A stretch of 64,000 nt of DNA from Alphaproteobacteria bacterium (GTDB taxonomy: Bacteria; Pseudomonadota; Alphaproteobacteria; Micropepsales; Micropepsaceae): contig JAFKEU010000004.1 of NCBI GenBank assembly GCA_017308475.1, forward strand, positions 875,949 to 939,948, written 5' to 3'. Shown here piece by piece: positions 37,693-46,375 of the stretch. Both the position numbers and the translations under genes were made by a program. The notes beneath the pieces were generated by a model. The model was not told where the DNA came from. It was given only the letters and a program-made list of their open reading frames with translations, and ran no database searches. The first letter of the stretch is position 1; every line of letters begins with the position of its first letter.

Positions 37693-37850
37693 TTCTCAAT
37701 GCGAGCCTCAGACTGGACGGGGAGTCAAGGTTAGACCGGCTTGCGCTTCTTATAAGCCCGCGCGGTTGCTGTAACGGAAATCAAACTCCGCCAAATTGCG
37801 GTGCAATCCGGCCTGCGATCATTCGCCTTGATCCAGTCGCAGGAAGTTGG

Positions 37851-37873
37851 ATGGGCGGGTCAAGCCCGCCCAT
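37851..37873 (-). terminator. Palindrome downstream of the PilZ gene
   Basis: ATGGGCGGG-TCAAG-CCCGCCCAT is a perfect 9-bp stem, 16 nt after the PilZ gene stop on the minus strand. No U-run follows. It may terminate transcription, or be a REP-type palindrome of a kind common in this group. Confidence 0.45.
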
Positions 37874-37888
37874 GGAGAAAGCCCGACT

Positions 37889-38536
37889 TCAGACCCGGTC
37901 GTCCAGCAGGGCGCTCGGGGCCGGGGCGGGCGCCCGATAGGGATTCGCCAGGTGCTCGCCTCCGGCCAGGTCCAGCCGGATGGCGATGCCCTGATCATGG
38001 TGGCGCGCGACCTGGCCGGGCCTGCCCGCCACCATCACCAATTCGCCCACCGGAGGACGCTGGTCCGTGCGCAGCGAGACGCCCTCAAACGAGATGTCCA
38101 GCACATCGCACACCACCTGTTCGCCATTGGCGCGGACAAAGTGGAAATTGGTCATCGCGATGCGCTCGCGCCGACGGCGTGCCACCGGGCGGGCGTGCCC
38201 GCTTTCCAGCAGCCGGCCAAGCGCCGCGGCAATGGCGCGGCGCCGGGCGTCGTCGCAGACAAACGCAAGGCGCACGATATCGCCGCACGCCTGGACGATG
38301 GAGGCCTTGATGCTGCCGGTCTCGGCGACATGCAGCGTGACCTGGCCGCTCGCAGGCGCAAGCTTGCAGCGCACCTCCGCGCCGGCGGGCGAGATGTCCA
38401 GCACCGTGCAGTCGCGCGCCCGTCCGCCGGCCATGACCAGACGGCCCCGCAATGTCGCCAGCAGGCGCGCTTCACCGCGCCGATCAAACCCCCGCATGGC
38501 CAGCCTTCCGCCTGATGCTGCATCCGGAACCATCAT
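37889..38536 (-). CDS. Double PilZ-domain protein
   Basis: The 215-residue cytosolic protein has two PilZ-like modules in tandem. The first has R19-R-x-x-A-R24 and D47-I-S-x-x-G52; the second has RRRRER at 121-125 and D147-I-S-F-E-G152. Both follow the RxxxR...(D/N)xSxxG pattern of c-di-GMP binding, though the first module's arginine motif is imperfect. It probably reads c-di-GMP to control motility or surface behaviour, consistent with the flagellar setting and the GGDEF protein at 59 kb. An alternative start is the ATG at 38497. Confidence 0.78.
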   Translation of the reverse strand: MMVPDAASGGRLAMRGFDRRGEARLLATLRGRLVMAGGRARDCTVLDISPAGAEVRCKLAPASGQVTLHVAETGSIKASIVQACGDIVRLAFVCDDARRRAIAAALGRLLESGHARPVARRRRERIAMTNFHFVRANGEQVVCDVLDISFEGVSLRTDQRPPVGELVMVAGRPGQVARHHDQGIAIRLDLAGGEHLANPYRAPAPAPSALLDDRV

Positions 38537-38672
38537 CGCGCAAAGAGGTGGACGCGCGCTTGGCGATTGGCGGCGTTTTCGCCCGTGCCGCTTAAGGGGA
38601 TGTTAGCCATGCGGCTTCACACCAACCCGGGCCGCGGATAAGGTTTGCCCCGCAAAAAACAGCGGGGGAATC

Positions 38673-39287
38673 ATGACCGGGAAAGGATGCCTGAAAAGGC
38701 GCTTGGCCAGGGGCCTGGCAATGGCGGGCGCGGCGCTGATCTGGGCCTCTTCGGCGACGTCGGCGGCGGACTGGATGACGCTGACCTCGACCTCGATCAG
38801 GGACGGAGAGCGCATACCGGTGAAATTCGGGGCCAATGACCCCAAGCGCGCGTGCAGCCCCAAGACACCCGACAAGATCTGCCCCTGTCCGGGCCAGAAT
38901 GTCTCGCCCGAACTGTCGTGGAACGGCGTGCCGAAGGACGCCAAGAGCCTTGCCATCCTGATGTACGACATCGATGGCCGCTTCGGCGCGGGCGTGTCGC
39001 ACTGGGTGGCCTATAATATCGCGCCCACCGCGACCGGGCTGGCGGAAGGCGACGGCACCGCCGGCAAGGGCTTTACCGGCGGGGCGGGCACCCGCGGCAA
39101 TGCCGATTATGTGGGCCCTTGTCCGCCCGAAGGCGACGGACCGCACCATTACATGATAACGCTGATCGCACTGGACCTGGCGCCGACGCTGCCCAAGGGC
39201 CTTTCGCGCGAAGCCTTCATGGACACGGCGGCCGGCCACATGCTGGCCAGCGCCACCATCGGCGGCCTTTTTGCCCGCAAATACTGA
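38673..39287 (+). CDS. YbhB/YbcL-type PEBP family protein, exported
   Basis: The 204-residue protein has a basic N-terminus and signal peptide (LARGLAMAGAALIWASSATS, cleavage near SAA at ~32). The PEBP (Raf kinase inhibitor-like) fold follows: SPELSWNGVPKDAKSLAILM, YDIDGRFGAGVSHWVAYNIA, and GPCPPEGDGPHHYMITLIAL, the GxCPP.G..H.Y signature. A cysteine-rich insertion (CSPKTPDKICPCPGQN) sits before the first motif. The bacterial ligand is unknown. It precedes the aldose epimerase gene in the same direction. Confidence 0.87.
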   Translation: MTGKGCLKRRLARGLAMAGAALIWASSATSAADWMTLTSTSIRDGERIPVKFGANDPKRACSPKTPDKICPCPGQNVSPELSWNGVPKDAKSLAILMYDIDGRFGAGVSHWVAYNIAPTATGLAEGDGTAGKGFTGGAGTRGNADYVGPCPPEGDGPHHYMITLIALDLAPTLPKGLSREAFMDTAAGHMLASATIGGLFARKY

Positions 39288-39313
39288 GCCCAACGCAACA
39301 GAGGGACTGTTCG

Positions 39314-40432
39314 ATGCGAAAGATGCTTGCCGCATGGCTGATGCTGGGCGCCGTTCTGGCGGCCGCGCCGGCCCAGGCGAAGATTGAAAAGGCCCCCTGG
39401 GGCGAGACCGCCGATCACCGGAAGATCGACCTTTACACCCTGACCAACGCCAATGGCATGCGCGCGCGGATCGCGACCTATGGCGCATATCTGGTCAGTC
39501 TTGAGGTGCCGGATCGCAGCGGCAAGATGGCCGATGTGGTGCTGGGCTATGACAATCTGAAGGATTATACGACCGGCACGACCTATGGCGCGGTGATCGG
39601 CCGCTTCGCCAACCGCATCGGCGGGGCGCAGTTCACGCTGGAGGGCAAGACCTATCACCTCACCGCCAATGCCGGGCCCAACAACATTCATGGCGGGCCG
39701 AAGAATTTCACCTATCACGTCTATGACGCGGTGGCGCGCGACGGCGCCTCGCCCAGCCTGACGCTGCACATGGTCAGCCCCGACGGCGACCAGGGCTTTC
39801 CCGGCAACCTGGATTTCACCGTCACCTATACCGTCACGGCGAACAACGCGCTGCGCATCGACTATCGCGCCACCACCGACAAGCCGACGGTGCTGAACCC
39901 CACCAACCATTCCTATTTCAACCTGAAGGGCGCGGGGAACGGCAATGTGCTGGATCACCGGCTGCAGGTCTTCTCGGACGCGGTGACGCCCACCGACGCC
40001 AACCACATGGCGACCGGCCAGGTGATGAAGGTGCAGGGCACCGGGTTCGACTTCACCCACCCCAAGCCGATCGGCAAGGACATCAACGGCCCCGATCCGG
40101 CGATCGTGGCCACGCCCGGCTATGACATCAACTTCATCGTGCGGGGCCCGGCGGGCAAGCTGCGCGAGGCGGCCAAGGTGACCGAACCCACCACCGGGCG
40201 GGTGATGGATGTGTGGACCACCCAGCCGGGCATCCAGCTTTACCTGCCCAACAACAAGACGCCGATCATCGGCAAGGGCGGCAAGTCGTATGTGTCGCGC
40301 GGCGCCTTCTGTCTGGAGACGCAGCATTTCGCCAATGCGCCGAACATTCCGTCATTCCCAACCACCGAGTTGAAGCCCGGGCAGGTGTTTCACCAGGTGA
40401 CGGAGTTCCGGTTCAGCACTGCTGGAAAGTGA
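39314..40432 (+). CDS. Aldose 1-epimerase (mutarotase), exported, copy 1
   Basis: GalM-type enzyme that interconverts alpha and beta anomers of aldoses. The 372-residue protein has a signal peptide (MLAAWLMLGAVLAAAPAQAK). Family motifs are TYGAVIGRFANRIGGAQFTL, NIHGGPKNF (catalytic His region), PTNHSYFNLKGAGNGNVLDH (second catalytic His) and a late Glu region FCLETQHFANAPN. Its full set of active-site motifs suggests an active enzyme in the periplasm. It is 27 nt after the PEBP gene and paralogous to the gene at 42147. Confidence 0.92.
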   Translation: MRKMLAAWLMLGAVLAAAPAQAKIEKAPWGETADHRKIDLYTLTNANGMRARIATYGAYLVSLEVPDRSGKMADVVLGYDNLKDYTTGTTYGAVIGRFANRIGGAQFTLEGKTYHLTANAGPNNIHGGPKNFTYHVYDAVARDGASPSLTLHMVSPDGDQGFPGNLDFTVTYTVTANNALRIDYRATTDKPTVLNPTNHSYFNLKGAGNGNVLDHRLQVFSDAVTPTDANHMATGQVMKVQGTGFDFTHPKPIGKDINGPDPAIVATPGYDINFIVRGPAGKLREAAKVTEPTTGRVMDVWTTQPGIQLYLPNNKTPIIGKGGKSYVSRGAFCLETQHFANAPNIPSFPTTELKPGQVFHQVTEFRFSTAGK

Positions 40433-40457
40433 TTTTGACTGACGGATTGTGTCCTGG

Positions 40458-40814
40458 ATGCACGGATTGCCAGAAAAGCTAGATTTTCAAATTTTTTCTG
40501 GCCGTTTGTTGGAAATGGTCTGTATCACCATCAATCAATTATATTTGCATTTCGATGGCGACCTTTTCCTCACCATTGAAGCTTCGTATTCGTTTCAGGA
40601 GACGCCGGACGCTTGCTTGGCGATCCGCGAAATACCGACGTTTGACAACAGGCTCCTGAGCCTCCTCGGTCAGACAATTACTCAGGCATCGAAAGAAGAT
40701 GGCGGGACCTTAGTTATCGGGTTTTCCAGTGGTGCGCTTTTTAAGTGTTACGACCCCACGAGCCTTTACGAAGCCTATCGGATTACCCTCGGCAAGAACC
40801 AGTACATAATCTAG
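40458..40814 (+). CDS. Hypothetical protein, DUF6188-like
   Basis: A 118-residue, AT-rich gene. It is beta-rich with CITINQLYLHFDGDLFLTIE (about 22-41), LLSLLGQTITQASKEDGGTL and a late SLYEAYRITLG. The layout of two short beta repeats, 'L.F.G.....IE..' and 'L.I.FS.G....Y.P..YEA', recalls DUF6188, but I am not certain. No transmembrane segment or catalytic motif. The GC is clearly lower than the epimerase before it, which suggests transfer. Confidence 0.55.
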   Translation: MHGLPEKLDFQIFSGRLLEMVCITINQLYLHFDGDLFLTIEASYSFQETPDACLAIREIPTFDNRLLSLLGQTITQASKEDGGTLVIGFSSGALFKCYDPTSLYEAYRITLGKNQYII

Positions 40815-40854
40815 CGCATTGGCAAGCACCTTCCTGTCTCCGTAGACCCTGCAT

Positions 40855-40964
40855 CCCTCCCCCTTCGTGCGAAGCACAGGAAGGGGGAGGTGGCCGCAGC
40901 AACGCGAAGGGGCGGCGCACATGGTGCGCCGCCCCTGAGTAAAGTTGCGAAGGCCGGAGGGGGT
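40855..40964. repeat. Dispersed double-hairpin repeat, copy 4
   Basis: Hairpin CCTCCCCCTTCG...GAAGGGGGAGG, then TGGCCGCAGCAACGCGAAG, a perfect 12-bp palindrome (40909-40935, GGGGCGGCGCAC-ATG-GTGCGCCGCCCC), and the end CGGAGGGGGT directly abutting the stop of the minus-strand aldolase. It lies between convergent genes and could terminate both. Confidence 0.65.
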
Positions 40965-41986
40965 TACTTTTTAGAAGCCCAGGGACCCACTTCGGGCACC
41001 GCCTGGGTGTCGTAGAGATTGCCCAATTCGGCCTTCGCACCGCGCGCGATGGCGCCGGTCTCGCTGCCCGCCTGGAAGCAGGTGAAGTCGGGCCGGTCGC
41101 GCCAGGCCAAGGGGCCGCACAGCCGCACGCCCGCCTTGATCGCCGCGTCATGGACGATGTTGATCTCGCGCTCATAGTCGGGATCGTTCTGCTTGTAGCC
41201 CGAGTGATTGCCAAGATCGCCCGAGGCCGCGAAGATCGCGGTGACGCCGGGAATCTTGGCGATGCGGTCGGCGTCCTTCAGGCCCGCCAGCGTTTCGATC
41301 ATCAGGATCAGCACGATATTGTCGTTGGCGGTGGCGCGGTAGCCGCCGGGCACGTCCTTGTAGAGCTGGAAGGCCTGGCCGCCGCCATTGGAGCGGCGTC
41401 CCAGCGGCGGGAAAAAAGCCCAGTCGCGCGCCTTGATGGCTTCTTCATAGGAGCGGACGGTGGGCACAACCAGCACCAGCGCGCCGGCGTCCAGCGCGTG
41501 CTGTTCCTCGCGCTCGTCGGTATAGGCGACGCGCACACCGGGCACCGCCTTGGCATGGGGGCAGGCGGCATACATGCGCTGTGTGTCCTGCCAGTCGCGG
41601 GCGTCATGCTGATGCTCGACCCAGATGAAGTCGTAGCCGGCATTGGCCATGGCGCAATAGATTTCGGGGCTGGAGGCGGCGAACAGCGTGCCGCCGGTGA
41701 CCTTCTCGCCCTTCATCATCTTGATCTTGACGGGATTCCAGATCTTGGCGCCGCTGGGCGCATCCCAGGCGTGGCCGTACTTCCAGGTCTGGTCGTTGAA
41801 CTTGCCCTGGTTGACGGCACCGGGCGGAGCCTTGTCGATGGCGTGGCTGTCCTCGCCGGCCTTGGCCGCCAGTGGGTAATGCTTCATCGCGGCGGCGACT
41901 TCGTCTTCATTGGCCTGGGCAAAGGCGGCGAGCGAACCCATCGTGAGCGCGGCGCCCAGCGAAACCGAAAACAGCAACTTCCTCAT
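40964..41986 (-). CDS. HpcH/HpaI aldolase family protein, exported
   Basis: The 340-residue protein begins with a signal peptide (MRKLLFSVSLGAALTMGSLA, cleavage near AFAQA). The mature part follows the HpcH/HpaI (4-hydroxy-2-oxovalerate-type) aldolase pattern: NAGYDFIWVEHQHDARDWQD (metal/substrate region), PGVRVAY, DAGALVLVVPTVRSYEEAIK, LILMIETLAGLKDADRIAKI and GVTAIFAASGDLGNHSGY. These class II aldolases are normally cytosolic, so an exported member is unusual. It sits between two exported aldose epimerases. I start at ATG 41986, as the ATG six codons upstream would only lengthen the n-region. Confidence 0.78.
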   Translation of the reverse strand: MRKLLFSVSLGAALTMGSLAAFAQANEDEVAAAMKHYPLAAKAGEDSHAIDKAPPGAVNQGKFNDQTWKYGHAWDAPSGAKIWNPVKIKMMKGEKVTGGTLFAASSPEIYCAMANAGYDFIWVEHQHDARDWQDTQRMYAACPHAKAVPGVRVAYTDEREEQHALDAGALVLVVPTVRSYEEAIKARDWAFFPPLGRRSNGGGQAFQLYKDVPGGYRATANDNIVLILMIETLAGLKDADRIAKIPGVTAIFAASGDLGNHSGYKQNDPDYEREINIVHDAAIKAGVRLCGPLAWRDRPDFTCFQAGSETGAIARGAKAELGNLYDTQAVPEVGPWASKK

Positions 41987-42146
41987 CCCAGAACTCTCCC
42001 TCAATATTCTTGTCGGCCATCGCGGCGCGCCGAAGCTAATCAGGCGGGCCGGCTTTGGTCAAACACCGTATACAGAGTGCAGTTGCGAAGCCATGGCGCG
42101 CTTACCCCTGGGCTTGCTAGCGTGAGAAAAAGAGGAGGACGAGACA

Positions 42147-43241
42147 ATGAACCGCCGAATGGTGATCGCGGCGACGGCCATGCTTGGCGTGTGGGTGGCC
42201 GCGCCCGCAAGCGCCGCCATCACAAGCCAGGATTGGGGTGCGTGGGACGGGCGGAACGTTCGGCTTTACACCCTGACCAACGCCGCAGGCACGGAAGTGA
42301 AGATCGCAAATTACGGCGGTGTAATAACGTCGATCCGCGTGCCCGGGCGTGATGGTACCTTCGCAGACGTGGTGGAAGGGTTCGACAGCCTGGACGGCTA
42401 TGCCGGGCCGGGCGCGGGCGGGCGCTATGGCGCGCTGATCGGCCGCTTCGCCAACCGCATCAAGGACCAGACCTATGTGCTGGACGGGGTGACCTATCAT
42501 GTCACCCGCGACGGCATGCCCTATGACCGGCGGGTGTGGGATGCCCGCGCGGTGGATGGACCCGAGCCTCAGCTGGTGCTGCACCTGACCGATCCGGACG
42601 GCACGATGGGCTTTCCCGGCACCATGCAGGTAACGGTCACATACACGCTGACGGCGCGAAATGTGCTGCGCATCCACTATCACGCCACCACCGACAAGCC
42701 GACCGTCGCCAGCCTGACCAACCATTCCTATTTCAACATGGCGGGGGGGCCGGGTGCGACAATCCTGAACCAGCTTCTGACCATGAATGCCGACCGCTAC
42801 ACCATCGCCGACGAGAAGAATGTGCCCACCGGGGAGATCCGCGATGTGGCAGGCACGCCGTTCGACTTCCGCAGGGCCACGCCCATCGGCGCCCACATCA
42901 ACGATCCCGATCCCATGCTGCGGCGGGCGGGCGGCTATGACCACAATTTCGTGATCAACGGCGCCCCCGGCACGCTCAGGCCGGCGGCGCGGCTGGAAGA
43001 CCCGGTCTCAGGCCGGGTGCTCGAGGAATGGACAACGGAGGCGGGCGTGCAGGTCTATACCGCCAACTATCCACCCTCGGCGGCGGCGAAAGCCAAGGGC
43101 TATCAGGTTCACGGCGCGGTCGCGCTGGAAGCCCAGGCTTTTCCCAATGCGCCCAATATCCCCGGCTTTCCAAGCGCGCTTGTGACGCCGGGCAAACCGC
43201 TGGACGAGATCACGGAATTCCGCTTTTCGGCGGCGCGCTAA
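42147..43241 (+). CDS. Aldose 1-epimerase (mutarotase), exported, copy 2
   Basis: A 364-residue paralogue of the gene at 39314, with its own signal peptide (MVIAATAMLGVWVAAPASAA). It keeps RYGALIGRFANRIKDQTYVL and LTNHSYFNMAGGPGATILNQ, and the C-terminal ALEAQAFPNAPNIPGFPS. The segment where copy 1 has NIHGGPKNF, the first catalytic His, is shorter here and lacks a clear HGG, so activity or specificity may differ. It is divergent from the exported aldolase. Confidence 0.88.
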   Translation: MNRRMVIAATAMLGVWVAAPASAAITSQDWGAWDGRNVRLYTLTNAAGTEVKIANYGGVITSIRVPGRDGTFADVVEGFDSLDGYAGPGAGGRYGALIGRFANRIKDQTYVLDGVTYHVTRDGMPYDRRVWDARAVDGPEPQLVLHLTDPDGTMGFPGTMQVTVTYTLTARNVLRIHYHATTDKPTVASLTNHSYFNMAGGPGATILNQLLTMNADRYTIADEKNVPTGEIRDVAGTPFDFRRATPIGAHINDPDPMLRRAGGYDHNFVINGAPGTLRPAARLEDPVSGRVLEEWTTEAGVQVYTANYPPSAAAKAKGYQVHGAVALEAQAFPNAPNIPGFPSALVTPGKPLDEITEFRFSAAR

Positions 43242-43246
43242 CGCGT

Positions 43247-43612
43247 TCAGTGCCAGGGCACTGAATGGGCGGCGATGTCCTGGCACTGGGTAAGCCGTGC
43301 CCGATAGAGGCGTTCGCGGGTGGCCTGGTCAAAGCCGCTCGAGTCCGCGTCGTCACGCGCACTGGACTGACAGAGACTTTCGATGCCGGACGCGCCGCCA
43401 TGCTGGAGTTCGCGGCCATCGGTGACCAGCGAAACCAGCATTGGCTGCGTGCCGGCCAAAGCCGCGCTAGCGCGATGCGGTGCCAGGAAGGCCGGCGCGG
43501 AAGCATCTGATGATTCAACGTTCACGCCCAGGCGAGTCAGCGACTGTGACCAGTCTGAATCCGTGCAGCCGGCCAGAACCACGCCAGCAATGATGGCGAC
43601 GACGATGCGCAT
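43247..43612 (-). CDS. Small putative lipoprotein, unknown function
   Basis: The 121-residue protein has a lipoprotein signal with lipobox VLAGC (Cys about residue 16), so it is probably membrane-anchored. The mature part is Ser/Ala/Asp-rich with a helical end (DQATRERLYRARLTQCQDIA). I do not recognise a family. It is convergent with the epimerase gene and ends 5 nt from it. Confidence 0.6.
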   Translation of the reverse strand: MRIVVAIIAGVVLAGCTDSDWSQSLTRLGVNVESSDASAPAFLAPHRASAALAGTQPMLVSLVTDGRELQHGGASGIESLCQSSARDDADSSGFDQATRERLYRARLTQCQDIAAHSVPWH

Positions 43613-43868
43613 GGAGCTCCCCAGCCCGTAACGTTACGAGCCAGTGCTCCTAACTGTTACATATTACGTTGTTGTCCCAGTTTGGGAAAGATCCGGCAAA
43701 GCTGCGGACGGCATATTTCGCCATTTGGCGATTTATTTTTCGCCGGCATGGCCAGTTCGACCGCGATTCTTCCGATCCCCGTTCCGTGCGGCGTGAATCC
43801 TCGCACATGCAGCAAAATTTTCGCGCCGGAATGATCGGCGTGCAAAAAACGAACGGCGCGACGACGCG

Positions 43869-46085
43869 CTATCCGCCCCGTCTGGCCGACGGCGCGCCGG
43901 ACAGCACTTCCTTGACCTTGGCGGCAAGCTGTTTGAGGCCGAAGGGCTTGGGCAGGAAGTGGATGTCCTCGCTGGACTGGTCGGACTTGCGGAAGGCTTC
44001 TTCGGCATAGCCGGACATGAAGATCACCGCCAGCCCCGGCTTCAGCTCCTGCACATGGCGCACCAGGGTGGGCCCGTCCATGTTGGGCATCACCACGTCG
44101 GTGATCACCAGGTCGATATGGACGGCAGGATCGCGCACGATCTCCAGCGCCTCTTCGCCGCCGCCCGCTTCCAGCACATGATAACCGCGCATCCGAAGCG
44201 CGCGCGCCGCGAAGCTGCGCACCGCTTCCTCGTCCTCGACCAGGAGGATCGTATCCTGGCCGGTGACATCGCGCGGGGCCGCGGGCATGACTTCGACCGG
44301 CGCCGGCGCCTCGCCCCGAAAGCGCGGCAGGTAGATGCGGAAGGTCGCGCCCTGGCCGAGCTCGCTGTCGACGGTGATGAAGCCGCCGGTCTGCTTGACG
44401 ATGCCGTAGACGGTTGCCAGCCCCAGCCCGGTGCCCTGGCCCACCGGTTTGGTGGTGAAGAAGGGATCGAAGATCTTGCTCTGGGTCTCTTTGGACATGC
44501 CGGTGCCTGTATCGGTCACGGCGATGCACACATAGTCACCCGCCGGCATGATGGCCGTACCCAGGGCGCTGGAATGGGGCACGGTTTCATTGGCGGTGGC
44601 GATGGTGACGGTGCCGCCGCCGGGCATCGCATCGCGCGCGTTGACCACCAGGTTGATGATGGCGTTGGAAAGCTGCGCCTCGTCGGCGTGGACGGGCCAC
44701 AGGTCGGCGTCGCGCTCCACCTCCAGCGCGATGCCCTCGCCCACCAGGCGGCGCAGCATCTGCGCCAGCTCGCCGATCACCTCGCCCAGGGCGAGCTGCT
44801 TGGGCTGCATGGTCTGCTTGCGGCTGAAGGCCAGAAGCTGGCCCACCAGATTGGCAGCGCGCAGGGCGTTCTGGTGCACCTCGTTGATTTCCTTGAACGA
44901 GGGATCGCCCGCCGGATGGCGCATCAGGAGGAATTCGCAATTGCCGATGATGACGGTCAGAAGATTGTTGAAGTCGTGTGCCACCCCGCCCGCCAGCTGG
45001 CCCACCGCCTGCAGCTTCTGGGACTGGGCAAATTTGGTCTCCAGCGATTTCTGTTCCGAGACGTCGAGCAGGTAGAGCACGACATTGCCCTGCATGTCGC
45101 CGCCAAGGGGGGCGGCGAACAGTTCGGCCATGCGTTCTTCGCCGGTGACGGTGTTGCCGCCGCGCAGTTCAATGGCCGCAAGGCCGGTCTGGCCTGCCGC
45201 GGCGCGGCCGATCAGCGACAGCACCCGGGCGCGGTCGGCCTGATCCACAAGGTCGGTGAAACTGCGCCCGGCCAGCGAGCCCTCGGGCAAATCGGCGGCG
45301 CCGAAGAAGCGGGCGAGAGCCGGATTGGCATCCAGCAGCGTGCCGGCGGCGTCGGCGAAGCCCACGCCCACGGGCGCGTCGCGGAAAAGCTCGCCTGCAT
45401 TCACAAAGGGCTGGGTCGGAGCAGGTTCGGGTACCGGTTCGGCCGCCGCGGGCTGGGCGATGGACGGTTGCTGCTGGGCGGCGGCGCGGGTCAGCACCGG
45501 CTGAGGCTGGCCGGACGCAGCCAGGCGCGGGGTGAACCACCACACCGACTGGTTCTCGGGGAGGGGGCGCACCGCGGCCACGATCTCAAGGCCGGGCAGC
45601 ACCTGAAAGCTTTCCTCGCGCGCGCGGCCTTCGCCGGCATCGCGGGTCAGCCGATAGAGAACGGCGGCGCTGACCTCGCCCCCCAGCGCCAGCTCGGGCG
45701 GCGGCGGGGTCTCGCTGTCGCCGACGCCGGCCATGCGGCGGTAGACGTGATTGCAATCCAGTACCGCGCCGCCCTCGCCGGTGATGGCCCAGGCGACATT
45801 GGCCTTGGCGGCAGCTTCGGCCACGCGCAGCGCATCGGTGGTGGCACGGCCCGGACGCGGCCAGACCGCGTAGAAGAAAAGACCGGCGACAAGGGCAATC
45901 CCCACGAGCAGGGCATAACCCGCAAGACCCGCCATCTGCGGCGCGGCAACGGTCAGGGCCGCCGCACCAAGCGCCAGCAGCACAAAGGCCAGGGCAGCCC
46001 AGCGCCAGCCGCCGGACGGTACGCCCAAACTCGGGGAATTGCCGACCGGATTGCCCGGGCGGGTCAGGGGTTGAGTCGCATCCAT
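43869..46085 (-). CDS. cckA: Hybrid sensor histidine kinase CckA
   Basis: CckA is the cell-cycle kinase/phosphatase that feeds CtrA and CpdR through ChpT. The 738-residue protein has two N-terminal membrane helices (about 30-50 and 55-75), PAS-like regions (~75-350), the H-box GGVAHDFNNLL with H370, the ATP-binding motifs NLVVNARDAM, DTGTGMSKETQSKIFDPFFT and GQGTGLGLATVYGIV, and a C-terminal receiver with D663 in LVITDVVMPNMDG. This architecture is diagnostic for CckA rather than a generic kinase. It sits next to flhB, in one strand orientation with the second flagellar block. Confidence 0.93.
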   Translation of the reverse strand: MDATQPLTRPGNPVGNSPSLGVPSGGWRWAALAFVLLALGAAALTVAAPQMAGLAGYALLVGIALVAGLFFYAVWPRPGRATTDALRVAEAAAKANVAWAITGEGGAVLDCNHVYRRMAGVGDSETPPPPELALGGEVSAAVLYRLTRDAGEGRAREESFQVLPGLEIVAAVRPLPENQSVWWFTPRLAASGQPQPVLTRAAAQQQPSIAQPAAAEPVPEPAPTQPFVNAGELFRDAPVGVGFADAAGTLLDANPALARFFGAADLPEGSLAGRSFTDLVDQADRARVLSLIGRAAAGQTGLAAIELRGGNTVTGEERMAELFAAPLGGDMQGNVVLYLLDVSEQKSLETKFAQSQKLQAVGQLAGGVAHDFNNLLTVIIGNCEFLLMRHPAGDPSFKEINEVHQNALRAANLVGQLLAFSRKQTMQPKQLALGEVIGELAQMLRRLVGEGIALEVERDADLWPVHADEAQLSNAIINLVVNARDAMPGGGTVTIATANETVPHSSALGTAIMPAGDYVCIAVTDTGTGMSKETQSKIFDPFFTTKPVGQGTGLGLATVYGIVKQTGGFITVDSELGQGATFRIYLPRFRGEAPAPVEVMPAAPRDVTGQDTILLVEDEEAVRSFAARALRMRGYHVLEAGGGEEALEIVRDPAVHIDLVITDVVMPNMDGPTLVRHVQELKPGLAVIFMSGYAEEAFRKSDQSSEDIHFLPKPFGLKQLAAKVKEVLSGAPSARRGG

Positions 46086-46375
46086 TAACGCGACTTTACA
46101 GCATTTGGTTAACGATTGGTTTCAACCACAAAATGTTGCGGTGGATCAAAGTGTTAACACAGGACTGGGGGATATCGGGAATTGGGGTTTTTAACACTTT
46201 TTCTAACGCCGTTCGGGAGATGGTTCGCGGCGGTCGACATTGTCCCACCGTCGTGGCCTGGACTGCCCGGGCCATCCAAGGCCGGACGCGCCAATGCCTG
46301 CCCTGGATGACCCACATAAAGTGGGCCATGAAAAATGAGAATGGTCGCCGAACTCAGCGGGCAAGAGACCCGCGC

